Numbered from the stretch's first letter, positions 49,801-60,190 are shown. The stretch: DNA of 64,000 bases from Anaeramoeba flamelloides (GCA_027625915.1 JANTQA010000021.1:992001-1056000); one strand, 5' to 3'. Notes: generated by a model from the letters alone, not told the origin. Program-made: numbers and translations.

Positions 49801-50435
49801 TTTATTTCAGTTCCTTTTTTTGTTTCGAGAATTGTTTCTGTTTCGTTTGATTTTGGATTTTTTTGGGTTTCTTCTTTTTGCTCTTTTTTTTCTTCTTTTT
49901 CTGGTTCTTTTGATTTTTTTTTCTTTTTTTTTCTGACTCTTTTAGGTTTTCCATCCTTCCCAATAATAATTTTAATCTCTGGATCATCATCTTTGATTAT
50001 TTTTTTTTTTTTTTTTTTTCGAACTTTTTTAATTTTTCCATCCTTTCCGACAATTAATTTATAATCTTTTTCTTTGTTGTCTTCGTTAGTGTTTTTTTTT
50101 GTTTCAGTTTCTGTTTTTGTTTTTATTTCAGTTCCGTTTTTAGATTCTAGAATTGTTTCTGTTTCTGTTTCTTTTTTGGTTTCTTCTTTTTCTTTTTCTA
50201 TTTTTTCTTTTTCTTCTTTTTGTTCTTGTTTCTTCTCTTTTTCTGGTTCTTTTGGTTTTTTTTTATTTTTTTTTCTTACTCTTTTTGGCTTTCCATCCTT
50301 CCCAAGAATCGTTTTAATCTCAGGATCATCATCTTTGATTTTTTTCTTCTTTTTTTTTCGGACTCTTTTAGGTTTTCCATTAACCATAATAATTTTTACA
50401 TCAGAATTTGTGCTTGGTTTCTTTTCTTCAGACAT
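46872..50435 (-). CDS. RhoGEF (DH-PH) protein with FYVE finger and Lys-rich repeats
   Basis: A single exon of 1187 residues. Seen in order: nine copies of a Lys-rich unit of the form GKDGKPKRVRKKKK between about residues 17 and 420, separated by Glu/Lys/Thr linkers; an acidic Ser/Asp segment near 510-535; a DH domain at about 584-775 with the conserved LPSFLILPIQRLPRYE helix; a PH domain at about 795-897 (FFLFTDLILYG, NWLKHLNFA); a FYVE zinc finger at about 918-982 with WDPDF, RRHHCRKCG and RVCDKC, i.e. all signature motifs; and a highly charged Lys/Glu/Arg tail. DH domains load GTP on Rho-family GTPases, and FYVE binds PI3P on endosomes, so the inferred role is local Rho activation on endosomal or phagosomal membranes. 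The repeats have strong positive charge and could bind acidic lipid, RNA or microtubules. Stop is TAA. Confidence 0.93.
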   Translation of the reverse strand: MSEEKKPSTNSDVKIIMVNGKPKRVRKKKKKKIKDDDPEIKTILGKDGKPKRVRKKNKKKPKEPEKEKKQEQKEEKEKIEKEKEETKKETETETILESKNGTEIKTKTETETKKNTNEDNKEKDYKLIVGKDGKIKKVRKKKKKKIIKDDDPEIKIIIGKDGKPKRVRKKKKKKSKEPEKEEKKEQKEETQKNPKSNETETILETKKGTEIKTQIETETKKKTNEDNKEKDYKLIVGKDGKIKKVRKKKKKIIKDDDPEVKTIIGKDGKPKRIRKKKKKTQKEPEKEPEKEEKKEQKEETQKNPKSNETETIIETEKKKDEDKKKIETEPKTIVNEESKEKDYKLIVGKDGKIKKVRKKKKKKIIKDDDPEIKIIIGKDGKPKRVRKKKKKKIKDEDPEDYKLIIGKDGKPKRVRKKKKKTQTEPEKEEEQDQKKQNQKEKIVNKQTTQIHVKGNDEKKQPPQKKTTGKENSKNKQTSKTKFIKKKIIKRIKRKPKKKPKKSITQNEKEQNSSASSSSNSDEEDYDNDEDTEELSKLELEEQEKFSTKIESTFKIQVEDEDDLTKKISLLIEKTENETEKEKTMRANIIKEIKSSEQLYVNNLNILITDMMSELLERSKTTEKMLLPKNTIEKIFINIKEIYKINRLLLDKLEKRIDNWDEESTIGDLFLELIPFFKLYTTYFRGYKESNKLVVKCLKNSSFQQWVEMKKQKHNNLDLPSFLILPIQRLPRYELFIKSLRKHIDQDHLDYSNLETAEESIAQVNQHINEEIRKHENHEKMLHIQRRFNSKRLKDLIAPHRYYICQGPLNKVSRKKVLKRQFFLFTDLILYGTANGRRYQIHRRMDLINTNVKDLADSNKLKNSFVIQNKSKSFTVYASSVEEKTNWLKHLNFAIQENRRKSLSIKGSIFDFNSQELAPVWDPDFNKDECSICLKNFTTFRRRHHCRKCGSLVCGACSAKKLKINYISEKTLLRVCDKCYDENKMRVIQRNSNSTKTRNARSLTLPKYFVTKNGKKKNTNTNNDLDDFIMIHKEKLKENRENKEKEERSDEKKKEKKKERERGMEKEKKRVEKEKEKREREKEKKKKKKKEKEKEKEKEKEKEREREREKEKEKEKEEEKKKEREREREKEREKEKEKEKKLLIKIQKEIQIIALKSAKALERERNKKKSKNLNRTRSARRISLQILL
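49140..50400 (-). repeat. Internal repeats in the RhoGEF N-terminus
   Basis: Nine degenerate units, each coding [IV]xGKDGK[PI]K[RK][VI]RKKKKK, often in pairs joined by IKDDDPE. Longer blocks of about 300 nt (pair plus Glu/Thr linker with NEDNKEKDYKLIV) recur three to four times, indicating recent block duplication. Confidence 0.9.
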
Positions 50436-51504
50436 TGTTAATTCAGATAAAAATGTCGAGTGTTTAGATTAAGAATTTTTAAAATTTATTTTACTTTGAT
50501 TGAAAAAATTAGAATCAAATAGATGGTAAAATAAAAAACAGAAAAATGAAAATTTTTAAAAACTTTTTACTTTATTTAATTGAGAAAGGAAGAAGTTTTG
50601 TAATATTGTATTCTATGTTTTTCAATTTGTCTTTAATTTATGAAAAACTTGGGTTAAAGTTTTTCTTCTTATTTCGAAAATTTAAAGTTATGATAAGAAT
50701 CTTTCTTACTTTTTTTTTTTTAAATCTTAATAATATTAAATACAGACCACTTAGTCCCGTGTATCACTATTAAGTCCTATTTTAAATAATTTTGACTGAT
50801 TTCAGGATATTCTACAAGATAAAATTCTTGCCAAATAACTTGTTAATGTTTCTTTCTTGTTTTTAGAAAGTAAACTTTTGGAAAATCCAACATAAAGCAA
50901 AATGATGAATAAAAAACACACTAATTAACCTCTAATCTCAAGACTATTGTTTGAAATTTCTTCTTATACTTTTGTGAAAAACCTTTTAAATAAATTCTTT
51001 TATCTTTACTTTTTGAAAGAAATAAAGTTTATCGAAGTTTTTTGTAATCAAGAGGGGCATTTTGAGTTTTATTAAAAATCTCTTGAGCAATTTGTTCATT
51101 TTTTATTTTAAGGGAGAAAATTCATTTTACCTTTTTTGAATAACACAGTTTATGAGAAATTGATTGATTCAAATCATTCCCTTAACCAGAAACATTAGTA
51201 TTTTAATAAATATGAGATGGAATATATCAAGAGTAAAATTTATTTACATACCAATGAAAAAATCGAAATCAAAAGAATGAAAAATTTGATAAAGAAAAAA
51301 AAAATCATTAATTTCTTGATCTTATCTGTAAAAATTTGATTTAATTACTTCTTCTTTATTTGGTTTTATTTTCAATTCTGAATTGAAAATCCTTTTGTTT
51401 GTTAAAATTTTTGATTGAAATAATTACTTTTTATTTCTAAAGAATTCCCATATTGAATTTTAAAAATCCTATTTTCATTTAATTCATCTAATTCTAGTTT
51501 GAGT

Positions 51505-52060
51505 TCAGAAAATAAACTCAATTTCCAAAATTTGGATACACCTAAAATCAAAAATTGGTAAAAAAAAAAACTCAATTTATTATATTATTCCAAACCTAAT
51601 TTAAAAAACATTAAAGTTACCTAGTATTAATGTTTTTACAAGTAAAAATTTTCATTTAAATAAAAGAAAAAAATATAAAAATCAAAAACAAAAATCGGTA
51701 TGTCTAAAATAATGAAAAGAACTGTACAAAAAATGAATTGGTAAATTTGTTGAAATTTCACTAACAATTGTTGATCGATCAAATGATAAGATACAATCGA
51801 TTAATTGTATATGATTTCCCAATTTAACAAACTCAATACTAACCTTCTATCAACGAATAGAAAATTTTTTACTGATCTAACGAAACAGATTACATGGCTA
51901 GAAAAATAGAAACGAAAAACAAAAAATAAAATCCAAAAAATGAAATAGTTTGTAAAATCAAAATTTATCACAAATTGGAGGTAAAGTGAAGTATTTGTAT
52001 TCTTTCAACTGTTTATAATCTGTACAATTTTTTCGAATTCAGTGTAGTATATTATTTTCA
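51505..52060. repeat. 0.55-kb dispersed repeat, copy 2
   Basis: Direct-orientation partner of 44855-45400; the two copies are 6.65 kb apart and bracket the RhoGEF gene. It abuts the 3' end of a LINE remnant, but the other LINE copy lacks it, so it is not the LINE 3' UTR. Confidence 0.7.
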
Positions 52061-52084
52061 TTATTATTATTATTATTGAAAATG

Positions 52085-52723
52085 TGTAAATTACACATTA
52101 GATGACTTTAGATTTAAATTTAATTTAACAAATAAAAATGTGAAACCAAAAATTCCACAATTATTAATTAATAAAAATAATTTTAAACTGCCAGGACTTT
52201 ATATTATTTCATTAAGATTTATTTCTTATAATTTATTGTGAAAAATTAATCTATCTTTTTCATAGAAACTTACATAAACTCAAAAAAAGGATCACTGTTG
52301 TCTATTATTTCTTTCTGAACATGTTTTAAACATAAAGGTAGAAATTTACTTAAATGTGTATTGATTACATAATAACATATATTTAAGTAATTAGTAAATG
52401 TTCTGAATTTTAGAAGTGTTGAAGTTGGGGTATACCTTATCATTTTTGGGTTTTAATTAAATATTATTCATATTTTATCATTGTGAAATATTTTTGGGGG
52501 TGCCGTCAAGTGCTATGGAATTTCGCAGAATGCCTATAAGTTTTACATGTCTCAGATAAATAGGGTAAAATCAAAGATTTTTATCAATTTTATTTATCTA
52601 TTCTGGAAACACTAAAAAAATTTTTTTTTTTAATTTTTAAAATTAAAAGAAAATTCCAAAGGTTTTAATTTATCTTTTGAATGTTTTGAAAACATAACAT
52701 ACTCCCAGATTGTAGAATCATCA

Positions 52724-52760
<37 letters not shown>

Positions 52761-53480
52761 GTTCGATAATATCTTTTAACTTCTAATTGATTTTATTGTT
52801 TATTCTTTGGTGAAAATTTATTAGTTATCATAAGTTAGGCAGAGATAAATTCCCTGATTTATTTTTGAATTTAAATTTCTTTTTATTTACTGATATTATC
52901 ATATTTTCACATTTTCAATTTTGTTTTCTAAACGAGGATTGGTGTATTTCTGTTTATTTTACATTTCCCAATAATACATGAACGAATTCAAGAATTTAAC
53001 TAATTTATATTTTTTTTTTCATAATTATATTTTTCTAACCATATAACAATTGACTTATTAAAAAAGATTTATATAATTTAATTTTTAAGAAATTGTCCAA
53101 GAATTAGTATTGAATAACTATTTACAGTTATTATAGGTTTTTTTAGATTTTTTTAAATTATAAACTAAATGTGAAATTTTATCTAAATAAATTCCCAAAT
53201 ATTTATTTTTTTTAAATCTTATGATATAAATATTTTATCTATATTATGTATTAATCAAAATTTTATAACAAAACCAGATATTGAATTTAATTTTTGATTT
53301 TATTTTTTTTTATTATTTTTTTATAATTAAGATTAAATCATCTACAAACATTTGACAAAGATTTGTTAAGGATACGATTTTTAGTAAAAGAAAATGTACA
53401 ATCCGAGCAAACAAAATAGGAGATAAGGGGCCCCATGAAATGTACCAAGTCCTTCACCTTGGCAATATTTTAATAAAAAA
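52085..53480 (-). mobile_element. Decayed LINE remnant with reverse-transcriptase motifs
   Basis: The low-coordinate part aligns with the LINE fragment at 40141-40675. Upstream on the minus strand, translated pieces include HGAPYLLFCL (the GxP-box of RT fingers/palm) at about 53400-53435 and QMFVDDLIL at about 53325-53355, the catalytic xxDD box in LINE form. Frames are broken by stops and indels, and a TA microsatellite has grown inside at 52728-52756. It is a plain non-LTR element, old and inactive, 5'-truncated. Confidence 0.7.
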
Positions 53481-54930
53481 ATTAATAATTTTAATAAAAA
53501 TAAATTTTTTTATTATTTTTCTAATTATTTTAACAATGAATCAAATCAAAGAATTTTGATATATAATCATTATAATATATATATTATAATTTTCTATTTC
53601 ATTGTTGAGTTTTATCATATTGAATGTATTATAGAAGTTTAATGCAGCAATAGTGGTATCATATTTTTTCTAGAGAAAATAATATATTATTTAAATTCTT
53701 CTTTGGAAATAAAGATTCATTGAATGTATTTGTTTGGTCGGAAATTTTTTATTGTTCCATTAAATTATAAACTCAAATTAATTCTAAATTCATGATTTCG
53801 GTTTGCTCTCAATTTTTAATAGCCTTTTGGATTGAATCCTTTTATAACTGTACTTTGTTTTTGAGAATTCAATTCCTTTGCTTTAATTTTTGGAACTATA
53901 TTCTTAGTTTCTGCTTAATTCTATAAAAATATTTACAAAAAAGAATTTTGAAAGCAAATTTAGAAAAAATCTTTTGTAAAATAATAATAAATAAAGGTGG
54001 GATGTAGAATCCAAATTAATGGGGTGTTTTGTCTCATATAAACGAATGAGATAAAGAATACAAATCTTTGAAAAATATACTTTGGTCACATTTATTTTTT
54101 TTTCATTCTTGATTTCAACAAATTAATCTGGAAAGTTAATCTTTCGTGTTTGGTCTTCAAAAGGAAAATATTTGGTATAAAAACACACCTTTCTTGGTTC
54201 TATTTTTTTCTGTTATTCTTTGATTAATTTCAAGTCTTCCCTATAAAAAAATTTCTAGATTCAAAAACATAAATTTAATAAAACCAAAAATTTAATCAAA
54301 AAAATGTTCAAAATATTGAAAATTTTCAAGATTCAACTCTGGTTTACTTTGGTTTTTTATACAAACAAAAAGGTGAATGGTATTTTGTTTTCAAAGTTTA
54401 ATATCCCATGGCACCCAAAAAATCTTTTTTTTTAGTAAGGTTCTCATAACTAAAATTTTCAAAAATGATAAAATGTGCCAAATTCAGCAAGATTCTTTCA
54501 TTATCATTGTTGAGATTCTAAAATTAGAAAAATATCATCAAATTTAAGAAAATAGACATTATCACATTAGAATTAATTCTAATAATTTTCCTAGATATAT
54601 TATTTATTTAACACATAAACCAAGAAAACCCCATTGTTTCTTTCTCGTTTATTTTTAGTATTTCTCTGAAAATATCAAGGTCACCTCATTTATTTTTTCT
54701 TTTATTAAATGATCTTCGTTTTGAATCTCTCAAACATCTCCATTTAAATCTCTAAAATCAAAAATACTCTAAAATTTTTTTCACAACTAAAAAATGCTTT
54801 TAGGGAAACTCCTAAGAATTCCTATTGAGAATATATCCAGTTTAACATTATAATTGAACTTTTATTAAGAATATTTTTTTTGTGGAAAAAAAAGTTTTCT
54901 CTGAACATATCGAAATTCAAATTTTTTTTT

Positions 54931-55379
54931 CTATTTTGGGTAATAATATTCAACTCTAGCTGTGCGAAAGTAATTGGTATCTTCAATGGCTGGAACATTT
55001 TTGATCTTTCTAAATGTTAACGAAATGAGAGAAAATGTCTTTTTAAAGGCAAGTTCTAATTATGTATCATTACCCCTAATTTTACAATCTTAAATATAAT
55101 CTAAAAATAACCGAGAAATATCTAATCTTAACAGAAGTGCACTACCTTACCCAAGATGTCCCATATCAAATCTTCTTTAACTTTCTATTCCAGAAGAGAA
55201 ATTGGTTTAATTTAAACATACAAACACACACCTTAGCTATCCACTCTCATTTCGGCACAACCCAAACCATAACTCTAACATACCCATATATATCCTAACA
55301 AGTACTAACACACCCTAATATACTCAAAAGATACCAAAAACTCTTCGGAGGGTTTAAAAGTGGAGAATTTAAAAAAAAA
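54931..55379 (-). CDS. Possible three-exon 3' end of an unrecognised gene
   Basis: Three open segments, 55335-55379, 55151-55184 and 54931-55055, join in frame across two GT-AG gaps of 150 and 95 nt to give the last 67 residues of a protein: KFSTFKPSEEFL, then KVKEDLIWDIL, then ELAFKKTFSLISL onward through IKNVPAIEDTNYFRTARVE to YYYPK and TAG. The donor at 55150 is GTAAGG and the acceptors are pyrimidine-rich. The last exon is far less AT-rich than its surroundings. Upstream minus-strand sequence (55400-56173) is also coding-like but broken by stops, so this may be an intron-rich gene or a relic. No family recognised. Confidence 0.35.
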
Positions 55380-56011
55380 CTATTTTGTCTTGTAGTAAAT
55401 TTGTTATTTTATCGTTAAACTGGGTATATTGGCACTAGGGTTCTTAGAAGTTTCCCAAAAAGAATTTTTTAGTTGTTTAAAAAATTTTCGATTATTTTTG
55501 ATTTTCGATTATTTTTGTGAATAGTTCAAGCACCCTTCGTTTTCGTTTTTGCTAATATATCTGGTTAAAAAATGTTTTTTACTTTTTTTCCCAAATAATT
55601 ACTTATATTTTCTTTTAGGTTTCTTTGATTGATTCACTTTTCTTCCTGTTTGGCTTATTTTCAAAAATAGTTACAAAAATTCACGTGGATAAATTACATA
55701 TAAATTTAAATAAATATTTGAAAATTCTGCTTCATTTTTCGTTTTATAAATTTTTTTACCTTAGTTTTGGTTAAAGCATTTTATAGGTTCAAATGTGAAA
55801 AAAAACTTTGTAAAATTGGTTGAACTTCAAAATATTCTTTGTTAAGATCTGTTTTGAACGGATATTTTTAAGATTTACAAAAATTGGAAATTGAACCAAA
55901 TATTTTTTTTAGATTTTTTTGAATTTATCAGTATTTAGAATTGAGTATTTTGTGTTGTAAATACAAATGCTAGTTTTGTATATCACTAAGGATTTTGTTT
56001 GGTGAATTTTG

Positions 56012-56173
56012 TCAAAAAGGCAATTGTGACACATCAATTAAAAAATTCTGCTTTTCTGCTTTAATAGGTACTTTGGTGTCTTTCTCAAAACGGTTCAATT
56101 GTGGTTTGTTTTTATTTTTTATTATCACACTTAAAAGCTTTTTGGTCTCACTGTTTTCAAACTTGTTACTTTT
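56012..56173 (-). other. Coding-like exon candidate upstream of 54931-55379
   Basis: Directly after a very pyrimidine-rich acceptor (TTTTTTTTTAG at 56174-56184) 53 sense codons follow in phase, beginning KSNKFENSETKKLL and ending IDVSQLPF before TGA. Lys-rich but with varied polar residues. May be an internal exon of the same minus-strand gene. Confidence 0.25.
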
Positions 56174-56473
56174 CTAAAAAAAAAATTAAAAAAAAACAAT
56201 AAAAAGAATAAAGAAAATTAAATTTCCGATCTGTTTAAGATAGCTGTATTTATTTGTTTTGGTTTTCTAATTTTTTTTAGAATCTAAGTGTTAAAGATCA
56301 TTTAATCCAAAAGTAATTTAATGGAACTATTAGAGATAGGAAGTGAAAAATAATAAAAATAAAAAAATAATTAAAAGATTTGAAAAAAAATTAATGTTTT
56401 GAATTCAAGCAAAAATTACCAATAATGTTCAAGGAATGGTTTCAAGTGTTCGATCAAAAAAAAATATCCAAAA

Positions 56474-56508
<35 letters not shown>

Positions 56509-56719
56509 ATTTAAAGCAATTAATGCTTTAAGGCAAAATTAATATTTCAAAAATAAAAAAGAAAAGTGGATCATAAAAAGAAAAGATCGATTTTCTTTGA
56601 CCAATTTTGGTCTTTGTAAAAATTGACTTGATTTTAAAATTGGTAATTGGAACTCGAATTAAACAACAGAAATTTTTTTTTTATAAAAAAGAAAAAAAAT
56701 AAAAAGCAAATTTAGCAAT

Positions 56720-56997
56720 TTAAAAAAAAATAAAAAAAGTAAAACAAAAAATTACTTTATAAAAACCAATGATTTCTGCTTTTTCTCTAAAACATCTTCT
56801 ACATAACATCATTCCGTATTTTCTAATTAAACCTTGGTGAGTACCACATCTACGACTAAACACAGATAAAAAGAAAAACAACAAAAAGAAAAAGTTTAAA
56901 ACTAAAGAAAAAGGGCATGTTTTTTGTGAAGAGTTTATTACCAAGTTCTGCTTCCTTTTCCGAAGTTTTTTGATTTGTTTCTCCAAGTTTTGCCCAT
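56720..56997 (-). CDS. RPS29: 40S ribosomal protein S29 (uS14), two exons
   Basis: Exon 1 is 56942-56997 ([18 protein letters not shown] plus part of a Cys codon); exon 2 is 56720-56855, starting inside that Cys codon; the 86-nt intron 56856-56941 is GTAATA...TTTAG. The product matches eukaryotic S29/uS14: [12 protein letters not shown] aligns with the FGxGSRxCRxC segment, then [15 protein letters not shown] and IIGFYK. The four zinc Cys (CRRC and CRRC) are complete. The protein binds 18S rRNA in the small-subunit head. Family members end about two residues after GFxK; here the frame goes on for 11 hydrophobic residues ([11 protein letters not shown]) to TAA, so either a short third exon is missed (GTAATT follows the Lys codon) or the tail is real. 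Exon 1 is only 19 codons and easily overlooked. Confidence 0.9.
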
Positions 56998-57536
56998 TTG
57001 AATATTGCTAATTAATTAATTTTAGATTAAGAATGAAAAAATGACAAACTATTTTGGAAACTTTCTTATAATTACTGAAAGAGTTCTGGTAAAAATTTGT
57101 CTTTGTAGTAACTCTATTTTATTTCCTGATCTGTTGGTGTTTTATTAGAAGCTAAATATCTCAATTTTTTCGAATTACAATAATCAGAATTGAAAAAGAT
57201 AAATCTCTGAACAAGATAGAGGAACCTAAAAAAATTCAACTTTCTGAGAGCAATTAAAGGAATAAGTTTCTTGTTTTACAAAACCTGATTTTGAGTAGGT
57301 AATGGAAATAGTTTTTTAATGATTTACTTTAAGGACTATCTGAATTTTATGCTCTGTGAGCATTGAAATACAAAGCAGTATATAGAAAAAAACCTTTAAA
57401 ATCCAATGAATAGAGGGAAAGTCAAAATATTGCCAATTTTTAGCATTTTAAGATTTTGACTAAAATCATTTATTGATCCAAAAACTTTTCGAAAAATCCC
57501 AACAAAGCAAGGCAAAAATAAAAAGTTATTTTTTTT

Positions 57537-57641
57537 GATATTGGGAAAACGTCACTCCACTTTCTTTTCAAATGGGTGGCTAGACTCAACACGATCTCTA
57601 ACATACTTCAATATAAAGTGGAGTGACATTTTCACAATATC
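57537..57641. repeat. 105-bp inverted repeat, 27-bp arms
   Basis: GATATTGGGAAAACGTCACT with CCACTTT at the left pairs with AAAGTGG and AGTGACATTTTCACAATATC at the right, two mismatches in 27, around a 51-bp spacer. It may be a very small MITE or a hairpin transcript. Confidence 0.6.
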
Positions 57642-57664
57642 ATTTTGGCAGTCGAAAATTTTGA

Positions 57665-57910
57665 GAGAAAATTTTTGGATTTGACGAAGGGAATTTTTTT
57701 TTCAATTTCGTGAAGGATCAGAAATTTTGGCAATGCTATTTTGAAGTCTTGGATTGGTTTTGTGCTTTAAATAATTACAAAAGAGTTTTTTTTTTTGTAG
57801 TTTTTTTTGTTCTAACTTTAAATTTTTTTTTAATTTGTAAAAACACAAAGCATTTTTTCAAAGGAACACAAAACCATCAATTGGGATTTTATATTTTGGG
57901 TTTGTTGTGA
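57665..57910 (+). other. Coding-like open stretch, unrecognised
   Basis: 82 codons open to TGA; the first 40 are protein-like (DEGNFFFNFVKDQKFWQCYF, then EVLDWFCALNNYKR), after which it becomes Phe-rich, where a GTTTTT...AG intron could lie before GTQNHQLGFYILGLL. No ATG is needed if it is an internal exon. May equally be chance. Confidence 0.2.
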
Positions 57911-58844
57911 AGAAAGGGCAATATAAACAACAATTAAAATTCCATTTCCCAACACAAAAGGATCGAAGCAATTACCATTAAAGACCAAAATTTCTCTATT
58001 TTACCAATTCATCAAGTTTGTGGTTGAGATTGAATAGCATTACAAAAGTAAAAAATATTAAAGGCACCTGTCTAAAGGAATGCTTTATAAGTTTCTCAAA
58101 CCACCACCTAATGTTAAACAACCCAATCAGTTGATTTTGAGGTATTGTTACTTTGTTGGGAGAATTATTCAACTAACCCTAACAAAACTCTCAATAAAAG
58201 GAAAAAAAATAGAATGGGTTTGAGGATCCCAAAGATCGAAAAAATTCAAAAAAAAGTCCAGAAACCTAATCAATACACTTAGCTTTTAAATACCCAACCA
58301 AACAAAATTAACCCAAAAAATTTTTTTCAGCATCAACAAAACCAATTTAGAGACACCAGAGAAGAAAGTCGGAATTCTTTATTTTTTCAAGAATACTATC
58401 CAGATTTGTCAAGAGAAAAATAACAAAGATGTTAAATTCAACCTAAAAATTATTTTGCCAAACTCAAAAATTTCCAAAAAACACTCTAAATTTTAGAGTT
58501 AGCAAGATCTATAAGATCAAGTTTCTTTTAAGCCCATAAATATGTTTCTACACTTAAAAATAGTATCCACCAAGCAGAAAATTCAGATAATCCTTAAAGC
58601 ACTTCTATGAGTATTTCGTAAAGTTGATCCATACCTTTTCTCATTTTTTTTCAAAAAACTCAAAAAAAATTTCTTTGTTATTTTTATTTTTGCTTTTTGA
58701 TTTTTGAAAAAAATAAAAAAAAAATGAAAAAAAAATAAAAAATAGATAAAAAATAAATAAAAAATAACTAACTAACAAAAGAAAAAATTCTCCCCTTTTT
58801 TTTAAAAGGAGAATAGAATAAAAAAACCAAAACCAAAGATCCAA

Positions 58845-58991
58845 TTCAAGCTTTACAACCAGCACAAGTTTACAAAGTTGCCAGTCTCAAGTTGCCCGTC
58901 TCAAGTTGCCAGTTGTCAGTTCAGGTTGTCATACCAGTTCAAGCTTTACAACCAGCACAAGTTTACAAAGTTGCCAGTCTCAAGTTGCCAG
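58845..58991. repeat. Tandem repeat, 93-bp period
   Basis: A block starting TTCAAGCTTTACAACCAGC and running through TACAAAGTTGCCAGTC to CAAGTTGCC occurs at 58845 and again at 58938. Inside, GTCTCAAGTTGCC recurs back to back. GC near 45%, far above its surroundings. Confidence 0.75.
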
Positions 58992-59939
58992 TATCAAGTC
59001 CGAAGAAACAGTTCAAATCAATTTATTCTTTTTATTGAATAAAAAAATCTGAGAAAAAGAACCGAACAAAGAAAATAAAAATTCTCCCAAAATACCTTTT
59101 AAAAACCTGTAAATTTCAATATAAAATCTAATGAAATAATTTACAGACTTGGACAAAATGAGGAAAAAACAACAAAAATTTAGAGAAAGAGATTTCTCTA
59201 AATCCAAAAAACATTCCTCATTCTCTAATTTCCTCATTGTTTATTTTATACAAGACTCTTCGATTTTTCAATAGATCTCATGGGTAAAGAAATTTTTAGA
59301 GAAGAAATCTTTTATTTACTCTAAAATTGAATTTTGGGTTTTACATTTTGAAAAGGCAAACTTTTGAAGATTTCTTTTTGGGAAAATCAATAGTGTATTT
59401 TTGTGAAAAGTGACGACTTGTCACTTACAAAATCATCGAATTTTGGTAATTAAACTCGTAAAAATTTGAAAATAAATTTTGTTTTTCAAAATTTGTATGT
59501 AAAAAACTTGATCTTGAAAAGTAAAATGAAAAAAAAAAAAAAATATTAAAGAAAAAAAAGTAAATTTTTTTTTTAAAAAAAAATATTTTTTATTGAAACA
59601 AAGAGAAGAAATCAACAAAAGACAGAATCACCTTTTACATGAAATGGTTACTTTTATTTGGTATTTGTTGTTTAAATAATCCTATGGGGATTACATCTCT
59701 CTTTTTTTATTTTAAAAGTTGTTCTTTCAAAAAATTAAAACAATTCAATAAAGAAGAACAATCAAAAAGTAAGAAAATTTTTTTTTGTGTTTTGTTTCAA
59801 AAGAAAATAAAGTAAAAAAAGAAAAAAAAAAGTAATCGAAATAAAAGTCAAAACCGAAGCAAGTATATAAAACGGATTTTAAAAAAGCATTGAAAATTAC
59901 GTGAAATAATAATTCTATTATTATAGGTGAGGGTTTAAC

Positions 59940-60190
59940 TGTCTTGTTGTTGTTCTTTTATTGTTGTTTTGATTTGTTGTATTGGTTGTTGTTTCTTGTT
60001 TTTTGTTGTTTTGTTTCTTGTTTTTTGGTTTTTTTGTTTTATTGTTGTTGTTGTTTTTGTGGTTGTTTTTTTATTGTTTTTGTTGTTTATTGTTGTTTGG
60101 TTGTTTATTGGGTTTTGTTTTTGTTTTGTTTTATTGTTGTTGTTGTTTTTGTTGTTTGTTTTTTGTTCGTTTTTTTTTTGTTTTTGTTGT
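59940..60190. repeat. TTG-rich low-complexity block
   Basis: About 250 bp of almost only T and G on the plus strand (TTGTTGTT and TTTTGTT units), ending where MITE copy 5 begins. It produces spurious Phe/Val/Leu frames on one strand and Asn/Lys/Gln/Thr frames on the other. Confidence 0.8.

Larger units (their letters stand above)
50436..56719. other. Intergenic region with repeat, LINE remnant and a possible gene
   Basis: Holds the second 0.55-kb repeat (51505-52060), a LINE remnant (52085-53480), a TA microsatellite (52728-52756), and minus-strand coding-like stretches at 54931-55379 and 56012-56173. 50436-51500 and 53500-54900 show no convincing gene, although 53789-53880 (minus) has a short polar frame. 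A 38-bp A-run lies near 56478-56506. Confidence 0.45.

Noticed and set aside
44855-52060. Paired LTRs of a retroelement
   Set aside because: The repeats are direct, but the DNA between them is an ordinary host RhoGEF gene; there is no primer-binding site, polypurine tract or retroelement gene visible.
3448-58640. Reassigned stop codons (TAA as sense) to explain frames with internal TAA
   Set aside because: The clear genes (phospholipase, RhoGEF, Myb, B-box) end at TAA and use CAA freely for Gln, so the standard code fits.
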